DNA of 64,000 nt. Source: an uncultured bacterium (GTDB lineage Bacteria; Cyanobacteriota; Vampirovibrionia; Gastranaerophilales; Gastranaerophilaceae). Positions 34,563-42,882 of the stretch are shown piece by piece. Under the pieces are notes generated by a model, which saw only the letters and a program-made list of their open reading frames with translations, was not told where the DNA came from and did not search any database. How positions within the stretch are numbered: position 1 is the first letter of the stretch; each line of letters begins with the position of its first letter. The position numbers and the translations under genes were made by a program. Location of the stretch: assembly GCA_902783835.1 (NCBI GenBank), contig CACZSN010000044.1, positions 56,532 to 120,531 on the forward strand, written 5' to 3'.

Positions 34563-35258
34563 CTACATTTGTGTCAATCTTTGAACTGCCGTCGAAATCA
34601 ATGAGTATGATTGTTGAAACATCGCTCTGTTTGCATCAAATGTTTTCAAAATCGGGAATGCACTCATAAATTCCGCACTCAATGATACGTTTGAATCTTC
34701 CGTATAACCTTGTCTTACCCCCGGATCAAGAACAGCCGCACCGGTTGTACTTACGACTGATAATTGTCCGACATTCAAAACTCTGTTGTTCGGTCTGTCT
34801 ACAATTTTTACGTTTCCCGCAAGATCAACCTTAATATCATCAGGAGTATCGGGAACACAAGGCAAAACAATCGGTGTACCGTCATTAGCCATGACTCTTT
34901 CATTTTCCAAGGTCAAAAGGTTACCGTCTTTATCGTAATGAAATCTTCCGTCTCGAGTGAGTTTTATACCTGCATCGCTCATTACTTGAAAATAACCTTT
35001 ATTTGAAAGAGCAAGATCAAGAGGATTTTTTGAAATGGAAATTCTTCCCGGTTGATCATCAACAGAAGTTGAAAGTGCGTGTGCACCGACGAATTCTGTA
35101 AATGATGAAACAACGGGGTCTTTTCTTTGATAACCTACTTTATCAAAGCCGTTGATGTTTTCCGAGTGAATACCCATAATTTCGGTTTGCAAATACATAG
35201 CTCGCAAACTGCTCGTTACTCCTGACTCGATATAATCAACTTTTCCGTTAATTTTCAT
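34563..35258 (-). CDS. Flagellar basal-body rod protein, FlgF/FlgG family (first copy)
   Basis: This 231-residue protein is the first gene of the flagellar operon. It has an N-terminal rod helix (MYLQTEIMGIHSENINGFDKVGYQRKDP), core LALSNKGYFQVMSDAGIKLTRDGRFHYDKDGNLL, and C-terminal DANRAMFQQSYSLISTAVQRL. It is probably the FlgF or FlgG rod subunit. AAGGGG precedes the ATG. An 85-nt leader is expected if the sigma28-like site at 35350-35376 is used. Confidence 0.85.
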   Translation of the reverse strand: MKINGKVDYIESGVTSSLRAMYLQTEIMGIHSENINGFDKVGYQRKDPVVSSFTEFVGAHALSTSVDDQPGRISISKNPLDLALSNKGYFQVMSDAGIKLTRDGRFHYDKDGNLLTLENERVMANDGTPIVLPCVPDTPDDIKVDLAGNVKIVDRPNNRVLNVGQLSVVSTTGAAVLDPGVRQGYTEDSNVSLSAEFMSAFPILKTFDANRAMFQQSYSLISTAVQRLTQM

Positions 35259-35349
35259 AAATTACCCCTTGTCAATTTACTTATTAATGATAACTCATTG
35301 AAAGTCAAATACAAAGCGAAATCCAGAGAAATCAACCCTTTAGAGGATA

Positions 35350-35376
35350 TTATCGGCAACAATTACTCCCATTATA
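35350..35376 (-). promoter_or_regulatory. Candidate sigma28 (FliA)-type promoter of the flagellar operon
   Basis: On the minus strand there is TATA (35376-35373), a 15-nt spacer and GCCGATAA (35357-35350). The last element is the exact sigma28 -10 consensus and the -35 matches TAAA in 3 of 4 positions. The same octamer also occurs inside genes near 6498, 7575, 8557 and 29659, so the match alone is weak; the position upstream of the operon adds weight. Confidence 0.45.
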
Positions 35377-35400
35377 CGAAATGATGTTATAATAATTTTG

Positions 35401-36285
35401 ATGAAAGGTAATTTTTTAAAATATTTTTGTATAATTTTTCTTTGCTTAATTGCTTTTTCGGGACGGGCCGAAGCAATTAAAGTAGGTCTGCAAATTGACA
35501 CTCATTCCGTAATCACTGGAACTTCCGTAAAAGGAACCGTTACCGATAAATACTCAGGAAAGGTCATTTGCGGCATTGCCCCAATGAAATCTTATAAAAT
35601 TATCCCTAAAAAAAATGAACTTCAAATTGAAGTTAACGGAAAATATTACGACACAGGCACCGATTCAATCATTATTTCTCCGGTATCTAACGGTTTTGTT
35701 TGTGCAAAAAATCGTTGGTATCGCGGTTCTATCATAGTAACAAACAGAAATAAATTATTGACGGTTATCAACAACGTAAAATTGGAAGATTACCTTTTAG
35801 GTGTTGTTCCCTGCGAAATGCCGTCGGGATGGAATACGGAAGCTCTTAAGGCACAAGCTATTGCCGCAAGAAGTTATGCGGTCGCAAATGTCGGAAAAAA
35901 TGCAAGCAGAGGTTTTGACATAAAAGATAATACCGAAGACCAAGCTTATGGCGGTGCTTCAAGTGAAACAACAAAAACAAATCAAATAGTTGCCGAAACT
36001 TACGGAATTGTCGTAACTCAAAATAAACAGGTCATTACGGCATATTATTGTGCAAGTGCAGGCGGAAAAACAATAAACTCAGGCGATATTTGGTACAAAG
36101 ATTTACCTTACCTTCACTCCGTACCCTCCTTCGACGGAAATTTGAAAAAAAACGGGCATGGTATAGGCATGAGCCAAAACGGTGCCAATAACCTTGCAAA
36201 ACAAGGCTATAACGCTTACCAAATCCTTTCTTATTATTACAATAATATTAAGTTTGGTAAATTGAGCAATAAATGGAATTTATAA
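35401..36285 (+). CDS. SpoIID/LytB-domain peptidoglycan-active protein
   Basis: This 294-residue protein has a signal peptide (about residues 1-25, ending GRAEA). The SpoIID core is clear: VKLEDYLLGVVPCEMPSGWNTEALKAQAIAARSYA, then YYCASAGGKT, HGIGMSQNGAN and ILSYYYNNIKF. SpoIID proteins are lytic transglycosylases on denuded peptidoglycan or amidase enhancers. Such genes occur in non-sporulating bacteria too. The ATG at 35401 is preferred; a TTG three bases earlier also fits. There is no SD; TATAAT at 35388-35393 ends 7 nt before the ATG. Confidence 0.88.
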   Translation: MKGNFLKYFCIIFLCLIAFSGRAEAIKVGLQIDTHSVITGTSVKGTVTDKYSGKVICGIAPMKSYKIIPKKNELQIEVNGKYYDTGTDSIIISPVSNGFVCAKNRWYRGSIIVTNRNKLLTVINNVKLEDYLLGVVPCEMPSGWNTEALKAQAIAARSYAVANVGKNASRGFDIKDNTEDQAYGGASSETTKTNQIVAETYGIVVTQNKQVITAYYCASAGGKTINSGDIWYKDLPYLHSVPSFDGNLKKNGHGIGMSQNGANNLAKQGYNAYQILSYYYNNIKFGKLSNKWNL

Positions 36286-36351
36286 AATATCCTTATTTAT
36301 CAACCGGTTTAAACCCAATAATCGTAATTGTTTTTTTATATTTTTAAACAT

Positions 36352-36380
36352 TTGACAACTCCAAAAACATGTGATAAATA
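36352..36380 (+). promoter_or_regulatory. Predicted promoter of the HU gene
   Basis: Perfect -35 TTGACA (36352-36357), 17-bp spacer, then a poor -10, TAAATA (36375-36380), within a TGATAAAT context. The spacer from 36286 to 36351 upstream shows nothing else clear. Confidence 0.5.
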
Positions 36381-36411
36381 AGAATAAGTACAGAAAAGGA
36401 GATTACTTACT

Positions 36412-36684
36412 ATGAACAAATGCGAATTGGTAAAAGAAGTATCAAAGCAAGCGAAAGTTTCTCAAAAAGCAGCAGCAGATGTTGTTGATGCATTGATTGA
36501 AACAGTTGAAAAAACGGTTGCTAAAGGAAATAAAGTTACTTTGGTAGGTTTCGGTACATTTGAAGCTCGCAAAAGAGCAGCAAGAACAGGCCGTAACCCT
36601 CAAACAGGTGCTGAAATTAAAATTGAAGCAAAAGTTGTTCCTGCATTCACAGCAGGTAAAAAGTTCAAAGAAGAAGTTCAATAG
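36412..36684 (+). CDS. hup: DNA-binding protein HU
   Basis: This 90-residue histone-like nucleoid protein has all family marks: MNKCELVKEVSKQAKVSQKAA N-terminal helices, VTLVGFGTFEARKRAARTGRNPQTG with the DNA-bending Pro in the arm, and C-terminal VPAFTAGKKFKEEV. AAGGAG lies upstream of the ATG. It is monocistronic with its own terminator. Confidence 0.97.
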   Translation: MNKCELVKEVSKQAKVSQKAAADVVDALIETVEKTVAKGNKVTLVGFGTFEARKRAARTGRNPQTGAEIKIEAKVVPAFTAGKKFKEEVQ

Positions 36685-36701
36685 TAACAAATTCTTAACT
36701 G

Positions 36702-36733
36702 AAAAAGCACTTGCATTTCGCAGGTGCTTTTTT
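36702..36733 (+). terminator. Terminator of the HU gene
   Basis: AAAAAGCACTTGC pairs with GCAGGTGCTTTTT (one mismatch), followed by T6. The A run on the left may also allow use by ruvB on the minus strand. Confidence 0.85.
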
Positions 36734-36755
36734 ATTGAAAAAATTTTAAATAAAA

Positions 36756-37814
36756 TTAAAACAATGATTGTTGCATATCGTCAAGTTGAAGTTTAAGCAT
36801 TTTTGCGGCATAGGGGGTAAGTTTACGTCCTTTTGATGTTCTTTGGATAAAGCCTTCTTGCAAAAGATAAGGTTCATAAACTTCCTCAATTGTTTTAGAA
36901 TCTTCACCCAATGAAGCGGCAAGAGTTTCCAAACCGACAGGCCCGCCCTGATATTTTTCGGCAATCACAGTCAACAATGCTCTATCAGTCGTATCGAGCC
37001 CGAATTTGTCGATATTAAGATTATCAAGAGCATCGTTTGCAATTTTTTCATTAACAATACCGTCTGCAATAACGATTGCATAATCGGCAACACGTTTAAC
37101 GAGACGGTTTGCAATACGGGGAGTACCTCTTGAACGTTTTGAAATTGCAACTGCACCGTCATCGGTAATTTTAATATTTAAAATATCGGCAGTTCTTTTG
37201 ACGACTTGTTTCAATTCCTCGTCAGAATAAAATTCGAGACGATGAACAATGCCAAATCTATCTCTCAAAGGACCGGACAACGAGCCGGCCTTTGTTGTTG
37301 CACCAATCAAAGTAAATTTAGGAACCGGAACACGCAAAGTCTTTAACGACTGACCTTTCCCAGTATTCATGTCGAGGTAAAAATCCTCCATTGCAGGATA
37401 CAAAATTTCCTCTGCAACCTTGTTAAGGCGGTGAATTTCGTCAATAAACAAGACCTCGCCGGCCTTCAAAGACATCAAAATTCCGATAATATCGCGAGGA
37501 CGTTCCAAAGCAGGAGCGGATGTAATTTTAATATCTGCACCCGTTTCATTTGCGATGACGCATGCCAAAGTTGTTTTTCCAAGTCCCGGAGGGCCGTAAA
37601 ACAACAAGTGGTCGAGCGGAACTTCACGCTTTTTTGCCGCTTCGATTGAAATTTTGAGCATGTTTTTAAGATTTGTCTGTCCAATGTAACTGTCAAAAGT
37701 TTTCGGACGGATATTATTTTCAAAAGTCATGTCAAATTCAGTCACGGAAGGAGAAAGTTTTTCCGTACGTTTATTGAGTTTTGGCTTTTTATTATCATCA
37801 TCGGAAATTATCAT
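36756..37814 (-). CDS. ruvB: Holliday junction branch migration helicase RuvB
   Basis: This 352-residue AAA+ motor acts with RuvA at Holliday junctions. Seen: [18 protein letters not shown], Walker [10 protein letters not shown] (residues 74-82), Walker [12 protein letters not shown], sensor [19 protein letters not shown] and C-terminal winged-helix phrase [17 protein letters not shown]. The length is slightly over the usual because of a charged 28-residue N-terminal extension. It is divergent from pyk; no ruvA or ruvC nearby. Confidence 0.97.
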   Translation of the reverse strand: MIISDDDNKKPKLNKRTEKLSPSVTEFDMTFENNIRPKTFDSYIGQTNLKNMLKISIEAAKKREVPLDHLLFYGPPGLGKTTLACVIANETGADIKITSAPALERPRDIIGILMSLKAGEVLFIDEIHRLNKVAEEILYPAMEDFYLDMNTGKGQSLKTLRVPVPKFTLIGATTKAGSLSGPLRDRFGIVHRLEFYSDEELKQVVKRTADILNIKITDDGAVAISKRSRGTPRIANRLVKRVADYAIVIADGIVNEKIANDALDNLNIDKFGLDTTDRALLTVIAEKYQGGPVGLETLAASLGEDSKTIEEVYEPYLLQEGFIQRTSKGRKLTPYAAKMLKLQLDDMQQSLF

Positions 37815-37895
37815 AAAAATATTTTACCATTTATATTGAAAATATGCTAATTGTTGTATAATGAATTTGATTATGGAACAACATAGGATAAAACA

Positions 37896-39329
37896 ATGAA
37901 ATTCAGAGAAATAAAAACGAAAATTGTTGCAACGTTAGGCCCGTCATCTTCAAATTACAACACAATTTTAAACATGGCAAAATCTGGTGCAACGATTTTC
38001 AGACTAAATACTTCGCACGGAACACCTGAAGACCACATTAGAAAAATCGACTTAATTCATGAAGCAGCAAGAGAATTGAACTTATACCTCGGTATTTTGG
38101 TTGACTTGCAAGGTCCGAAAATCAGAGTCGGTGCAATTTCTAACCCTATACCGTTAAAAGAAGGTCAAATTTTGAACCTCAAACACAGTTCTGAAACGAC
38201 TGTCACAAACTTTATTCCCGTAGATTACAAAGGAATTGCAAATGACGTTAAAGCAGGGGACAAAATCCTTTTGGACGACGGTAAAATCGGACTTGAAGTT
38301 TTGGAAATCGTCAACGGTGACACAGTTAAGACAAAAGTTCTTTACGGGGAACTTTTAAAGCCGAGAAAGGGCATCAATATCCCGGGAAACCAAGCAAGTT
38401 TGCCGAGTGTAACCGAACGGGACAAAGAGTACATTAAATTTGCAGTACAAAATGATGCTGATTTTATTGCACTTTCGTTTGTACGTTCTGCAGAGGATAT
38501 CAGAGTTGCGAAAAAATATATGCAATCTTTGAACGCAGATATTCCGATTATTGCGAAAATCGAAAAACCGCAAGCTGTTGAAAATTTGAAAGAAATTATG
38601 GAAGAATCTTACGGTGTAATGGTTGCAAGAGGAGATTTGGGTATAGAAATGTCACCTGAACAAGTTCCGATTGCTCAAAAGGAAATTATTAAAGAAGCCG
38701 CAAGACAAAGAAAGACCTGCATTGTAGCGACACAAATGCTCGAATCAATGATTGAAGAACCAATTCCGACAAGAGCTGAAACGAGTGACGTTGCAAACGC
38801 AATCCTTGACGGTGCAGATGCCGTAATGCTTTCTGGCGAAACAGCAGCAGGCAAATACCCTGTCAAAGCAGTTGAGATGATGAGATTGATTTCGAAAAAC
38901 ATTGAAACAAGTGATTTTTGTCCCGCATATCTTGATTTGGGTGTAAATGACAACTACGAAATCACCCCTCAAGCAATTGCAAATGCCGCTTGCAAAATGG
39001 CTCACGATTTGCACGCAAGAGCAATTTTCGCATTCACTCACACAGGTTACACCCCAAGATTGCTTTCGAAATTGAAACCGCAAATCCCGATTGTTGCACT
39101 TTCTGACCAAAGTAAAACTTGCAGAAAACTTAATCTTTCTTGGAACATTTTCCCATTCTTCTGCGATTGGGATACCGTTTTGGACAAAGAATTGCTCGGA
39201 AAACTTGATGAATTAATTTTGAGCAAAACGGAATTTAAAAAAGACGAAAGAATTATCATCATCGGTTCAATTCCGCAATTGATTACGGGAAGAACGAACT
39301 TCATAAGAGTTCACAGAATCGGTGCATAG
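37896..39329 (+). CDS. pyk: Pyruvate kinase
   Basis: This enzyme converts phosphoenolpyruvate and ADP to pyruvate and ATP. It has 477 residues: TKIVATLGPSSSNYNTILNMAKSGATIFRLNTSHG at the N-terminus, DLQGPKIRVG, active-site signature IIAKIEKPQAVENL, ARGDLGIEMSPEQVPIAQKEII, ATQMLESMIEEPIPTRAETSDVANAILDGADAVMLSGETAAG, then a C-terminal allosteric domain. TATAAT at about 37856 and AGGAT before the ATG serve expression. Confidence 0.97.
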   Translation: MKFREIKTKIVATLGPSSSNYNTILNMAKSGATIFRLNTSHGTPEDHIRKIDLIHEAARELNLYLGILVDLQGPKIRVGAISNPIPLKEGQILNLKHSSETTVTNFIPVDYKGIANDVKAGDKILLDDGKIGLEVLEIVNGDTVKTKVLYGELLKPRKGINIPGNQASLPSVTERDKEYIKFAVQNDADFIALSFVRSAEDIRVAKKYMQSLNADIPIIAKIEKPQAVENLKEIMEESYGVMVARGDLGIEMSPEQVPIAQKEIIKEAARQRKTCIVATQMLESMIEEPIPTRAETSDVANAILDGADAVMLSGETAAGKYPVKAVEMMRLISKNIETSDFCPAYLDLGVNDNYEITPQAIANAACKMAHDLHARAIFAFTHTGYTPRLLSKLKPQIPIVALSDQSKTCRKLNLSWNIFPFFCDWDTVLDKELLGKLDELILSKTEFKKDERIIIIGSIPQLITGRTNFIRVHRIGA

Positions 39330-39333
39330 CATT

Positions 39334-39359
39334 AAAAAAGGGGCTTTTAAAAGCCCCTT
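39334..39359. terminator. Terminator between pyk and the convergent polA operon
   Basis: A perfect stem, AAGGGGCTTTT with AAAAGCCCCTT (39339-39359). The six-A run at 39334-39339 gives the minus strand a good T tract, so it best serves the polA operon; the plus-strand side has a weaker ATTT. Confidence 0.8.
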
Positions 39360-39368
39360 ATTTACAAA

Positions 39369-39983
39369 TTATAAAATTGTCGGTGTAACACCTGCATTCG
39401 CTTTTACAAAGTAGAAAACATTTTGAATTAACGAAGGTGAAAATCCGTAATCACTGTTTGTCGGTAAGATTTTGATGAAGGTTTTATTTGTTCCGATATC
39501 CGCAATCGTAACAATAAACTCTCTTTGTGCAACTTCAAAAAGTACCGAACCTGTTTTTGATTGAACTTCTTTAATTTTATAATTCATTTTGTTCAAAGCG
39601 GACAAAGTGAGATAAAACAATTGTTCAGAGTTAATGGAAACCGTTTCGGAACATTGATTAATAGAAGTTTTTTGAACGTTGTTATGAACTGCCGATGAAA
39701 CAGCCGTTGAAGGCTTATAAGCAGTTTGTGATGACGTTTTTGAAACATTTTGCGAAACGGCGGGTTTGTAGGCCTGATTATTTGAAATCGGATTTGTAGC
39801 TTTATTAACTTGATTAGATACATTTGCAGCATTATGATTTACAGCCGCAACCTGACTTTGAGCAGGTTTTGAAATCCTTGCGGGTTGGGCGGGTTGCAAA
39901 ATCACATTGGACGGTAAAGCACTTGCTAACGCACTTCCCGCAAAATGAACGAAGGCTGCTGTAGCTATAATCAATTTTTTCAT
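39369..39983 (-). CDS. Secreted protein coupled to polA
   Basis: This 204-residue protein has a signal peptide (residues 1-21, ending GSALA), a low-complexity Ala/Ser/Asn/Gln linker (about 22-108) and a compact C-terminal domain (about 115-204: SINSEQLFYLTLSALNKMNYKIKEVQSKTGSVLFEV...FIVTIADIG). The domain has an alternating pattern suggestive of an alpha/beta or beta-sandwich fold. Its ATG overlaps the polA stop by 1 nt (TAATG). Function is unknown; coupling to a DNA polymerase gene is odd for an exported protein. Confidence 0.65.
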   Translation of the reverse strand: MKKLIIATAAFVHFAGSALASALPSNVILQPAQPARISKPAQSQVAAVNHNAANVSNQVNKATNPISNNQAYKPAVSQNVSKTSSQTAYKPSTAVSSAVHNNVQKTSINQCSETVSINSEQLFYLTLSALNKMNYKIKEVQSKTGSVLFEVAQREFIVTIADIGTNKTFIKILPTNSDYGFSPSLIQNVFYFVKANAGVTPTIL

Positions 39984-42844
39984 TACATCTCCATTAAGTT
40001 TTGCCCGAAAGCCATATCCACTTTCAATGGAACTGTTAAAGGTTGTCCCTGCTCCATCGCTTTCTTGACTAACTCACTTACCAATTCTCGTTCTGATTTT
40101 ACCACTTCAAGAACAAGTTCGTCATGCACCTGAATGACTATTTTTGAGTTCAAATTCATCTGTTTGATGTAGATATTTAAGTCTACCATGGCTTTTTTAA
40201 TCAAATCAGCGGCACTTCCCTGCAAAGGAGCATTAATTGCTGCACGCTCCGCAGCTTCACGTTCCTGAGTTGATGATGCGTATAAAACATTATCAAACCA
40301 TCTCTTTCTGCCGTAAATCGTTTTGACATAACCATGTTCACGGGCAAAATCAATAGTTTTCAACATGTACTTTTGAATTGCAGGATAAGTTTGGAAATAT
40401 TTTATTATAAATTCATCCGCTTTAGCCGGTGAAATATCGAGTTGCGATGCAAGTCCGTACTTAGACTGACCGTATACAATTCCGAAATTAACAGCTTTCG
40501 CTTTTCGTCTCATTTCTTTTGTAACGGCTTCTTCGGGAACATCAAAAATCTTTGCCGCCGTAAGAGTATGAACATCAACATCATCAATAAATGCTTGCAT
40601 CAAATGTTCATCTTGTGAACAATGTGCCAACAATCTCAACTCTATTTGAGAATAATCGGCAGATAACATCAAATTATCAGGATTTTCAGGAACAAAAGCC
40701 CCTCTGATTTTTGAACCTAATTCACTTCTTACGGGAATATTTTGCAAATTCGGATTACTGCTCGAAAGCCTTCCCGTTGTAGTAATAGTTTGATTAAATG
40801 ACGTATGAATTCTGTTATCCCTACAAGAAACCAAATTCGGCAACGCATCAATATAAGTCGATTTTAACTTCGACAAATGTCTTTGTTCAAGAATGTATTT
40901 CGCAATAGGATAATCAAGTGCCAATTCCTCAAGAACCTTGGCATTAGTGGATTGACTTGCTTTTTTTCGTCCCCGAACCCGAAGTCCCATTTTTTCAAAA
41001 AGAATATACTTAACCTGTTTCGGAGAATTTACATTAAAATCCTCTCCGCTTTCTTCCCGTATTTTTGCCTCTACTTTTTCAATTTCCACCTGAGTTTCTT
41101 CAGAAAGCTTTTTAAGGTAATTTTTATCAATAGAAACACCGACTTCTTCCATATCGGTCAAAACCATTGTCGTCGGCACTTCCACATCATAAAGCAAATC
41201 AAGTTCTTCATCCGCAAGAGTTTTTTGCCAATGTCTTGTCAATTCTAATGTGGCAAAAACATCATCACAAGCATAATCTTTTGCTTTTTCAATTTCCACC
41301 GCATCAAAAGACTCATTTTTTCCCGCAACTTCTTCATATTCAGTCATTATGTAGCTCAAATACATAGAAGATTGCATTTTTAAACCATGTTTTCTTGATG
41401 AATCATATATATAACTTGCTAACATCGTATCAAAAATCAGTCCGGAAACAGGCATTCCGTGATGTTTTAAAACATGCAAATCAAATTTCGCATTTTGCAT
41501 CGTTTTGGAAATTTTTTCATCTGCAAAAATCGGAGCAAGTGCTTTAACTGCATACTCAAAATCAACTTGTTCACCGTAAGAATGGAACAAAGGAACGTAA
41601 TAGCAGTACGTAATATTGTCTTTAGTGTCGTCAAATTTTACCCGACCGTTTTTCGAAATAATTTGGTCATTATATGCAATCGAAAGTCCTACAATATCGT
41701 CCTCAAGCGGATTTAAACCGGTCGTTTCGGTATCAACGGAAATTAAAGTTTTTGACTTTAATTTTTCAATCAACTCGTTCAACTTTTCTTCGGTATCGAC
41801 CAAATTACGTTCAATATTATATGAACCACGCATTTTTTTGACTTCGGTTGCAAATAATCCTAATTGTCCGTTTTCTCCGACAATTTCTTGGGATAAAAGT
41901 TGCGGTTGAGACGGGGAGTTTTCATTATTTTCAGAAATATTTTCACACAGTTTAAAATGTGAAAAAATCTTATCTGAATTTTTCATAAAATTGTAGAAAG
42001 AATTTTTTCTGAAAAAGTCCATAACTTCCTGTTTATTGTTAATTTCAAGGCAAGTTTCCTTAAAATCAAAATCAACATCAACGTCACGTTTAATTGTTGC
42101 AAGTTCTTTGCTCAAGAGGGCATCTGACTTACCGTCAATAAGTTTTTGTTTCAATGCTTTACCTGAAACCTCATCAACGTGTTCATAAATTCCTTCAAGA
42201 GTTTGATATTGGGCAAGAAGTTTTGCAGCTGTTTTATCACCGATTCCCCTAATACCGGGAATATTGTCGGAAGTGTCTCCCGCAAGACCTTTAAGATCAA
42301 CAACCTGTTCAGGATAGACACCCATTCTTTCAAAAACATTTTCACGATTATAAGTAACGATTTCGCCTTTTGAGGGCATAATGACAGTAACATCATTCTC
42401 ATCATCAACGAGTTGGAAAGAATCTCTGTCTCCCGTCAAAATCATTACCTTGATATTTTGTGTTTTGGCACGTTCCGCAATCGTTCCGATAACATCATCC
42501 GCCTCAAAGCCCGCCTTTGTATAAATCGGGATGTTAAAAGCATGAAGACCTTCAATAATATCGTCAAGCTGATCGTGCATATCGGCAGGCATTGACTCAC
42601 GATTTGCTTTATATTCGGGATACAAATCACAACGGAAAGTAACCCTTGCCACATCAAAAGTTACGGCAATCAAATCAGGATTGACCTTTGTTTCCTGCAA
42701 CAAATCAAACATACACTTGAAAAAACCGAAAGCTGCCCAAATCGGACGTCCGTCAGCAGTTTTCATTCCTGAACGTTCAAGTGCAAAATAATAACGATAA
42801 GCGAGAGCATGCCCGTCAATTAACAACAAACTTTTTTTATTCAT
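39983..42844 (-). CDS. polA: DNA polymerase I
   Basis: This 953-residue polymerase acts in Okazaki-fragment processing and repair. Three domains are visible: the N-terminal 5'-3' exonuclease (LLIDGHALAYRYYFAL, GFEADDVIGT, GDRDSFQLV, GLAGDTSDNIPGIRGIGDKTA); a 3'-5' exonuclease with all DEDD ligands visible (SVDTETTGL, NAKFDLHVLKHH, YACDDVFAT); and the family A polymerase core (LSADYSQIELRLLAH motif A, RRKAKAVNFGIVYG motif B, IQVHDELVLEV motif C). Proofreading residues are intact, unlike several bacterial Pol I proteins. It follows the carbamoyltransferase by 38 bp. Confidence 0.97.
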   Translation of the reverse strand: MNKKSLLLIDGHALAYRYYFALERSGMKTADGRPIWAAFGFFKCMFDLLQETKVNPDLIAVTFDVARVTFRCDLYPEYKANRESMPADMHDQLDDIIEGLHAFNIPIYTKAGFEADDVIGTIAERAKTQNIKVMILTGDRDSFQLVDDENDVTVIMPSKGEIVTYNRENVFERMGVYPEQVVDLKGLAGDTSDNIPGIRGIGDKTAAKLLAQYQTLEGIYEHVDEVSGKALKQKLIDGKSDALLSKELATIKRDVDVDFDFKETCLEINNKQEVMDFFRKNSFYNFMKNSDKIFSHFKLCENISENNENSPSQPQLLSQEIVGENGQLGLFATEVKKMRGSYNIERNLVDTEEKLNELIEKLKSKTLISVDTETTGLNPLEDDIVGLSIAYNDQIISKNGRVKFDDTKDNITYCYYVPLFHSYGEQVDFEYAVKALAPIFADEKISKTMQNAKFDLHVLKHHGMPVSGLIFDTMLASYIYDSSRKHGLKMQSSMYLSYIMTEYEEVAGKNESFDAVEIEKAKDYACDDVFATLELTRHWQKTLADEELDLLYDVEVPTTMVLTDMEEVGVSIDKNYLKKLSEETQVEIEKVEAKIREESGEDFNVNSPKQVKYILFEKMGLRVRGRKKASQSTNAKVLEELALDYPIAKYILEQRHLSKLKSTYIDALPNLVSCRDNRIHTSFNQTITTTGRLSSSNPNLQNIPVRSELGSKIRGAFVPENPDNLMLSADYSQIELRLLAHCSQDEHLMQAFIDDVDVHTLTAAKIFDVPEEAVTKEMRRKAKAVNFGIVYGQSKYGLASQLDISPAKADEFIIKYFQTYPAIQKYMLKTIDFAREHGYVKTIYGRKRWFDNVLYASSTQEREAAERAAINAPLQGSAADLIKKAMVDLNIYIKQMNLNSKIVIQVHDELVLEVVKSERELVSELVKKAMEQGQPLTVPLKVDMAFGQNLMEM

Positions 42845-42882
42845 AATACGGTCATTCTAACCGAAAAAAGCTGTCATATCAA

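Noticed and set aside
25029..35258. Virulence (injectisome) type III secretion system
   Set aside because: Rod proteins FlgB, FlgC, FlgF/G, plus FliE and FliF with a long C-terminal tail, mark it as flagellar; no needle, translocon or secretin gene is seen.
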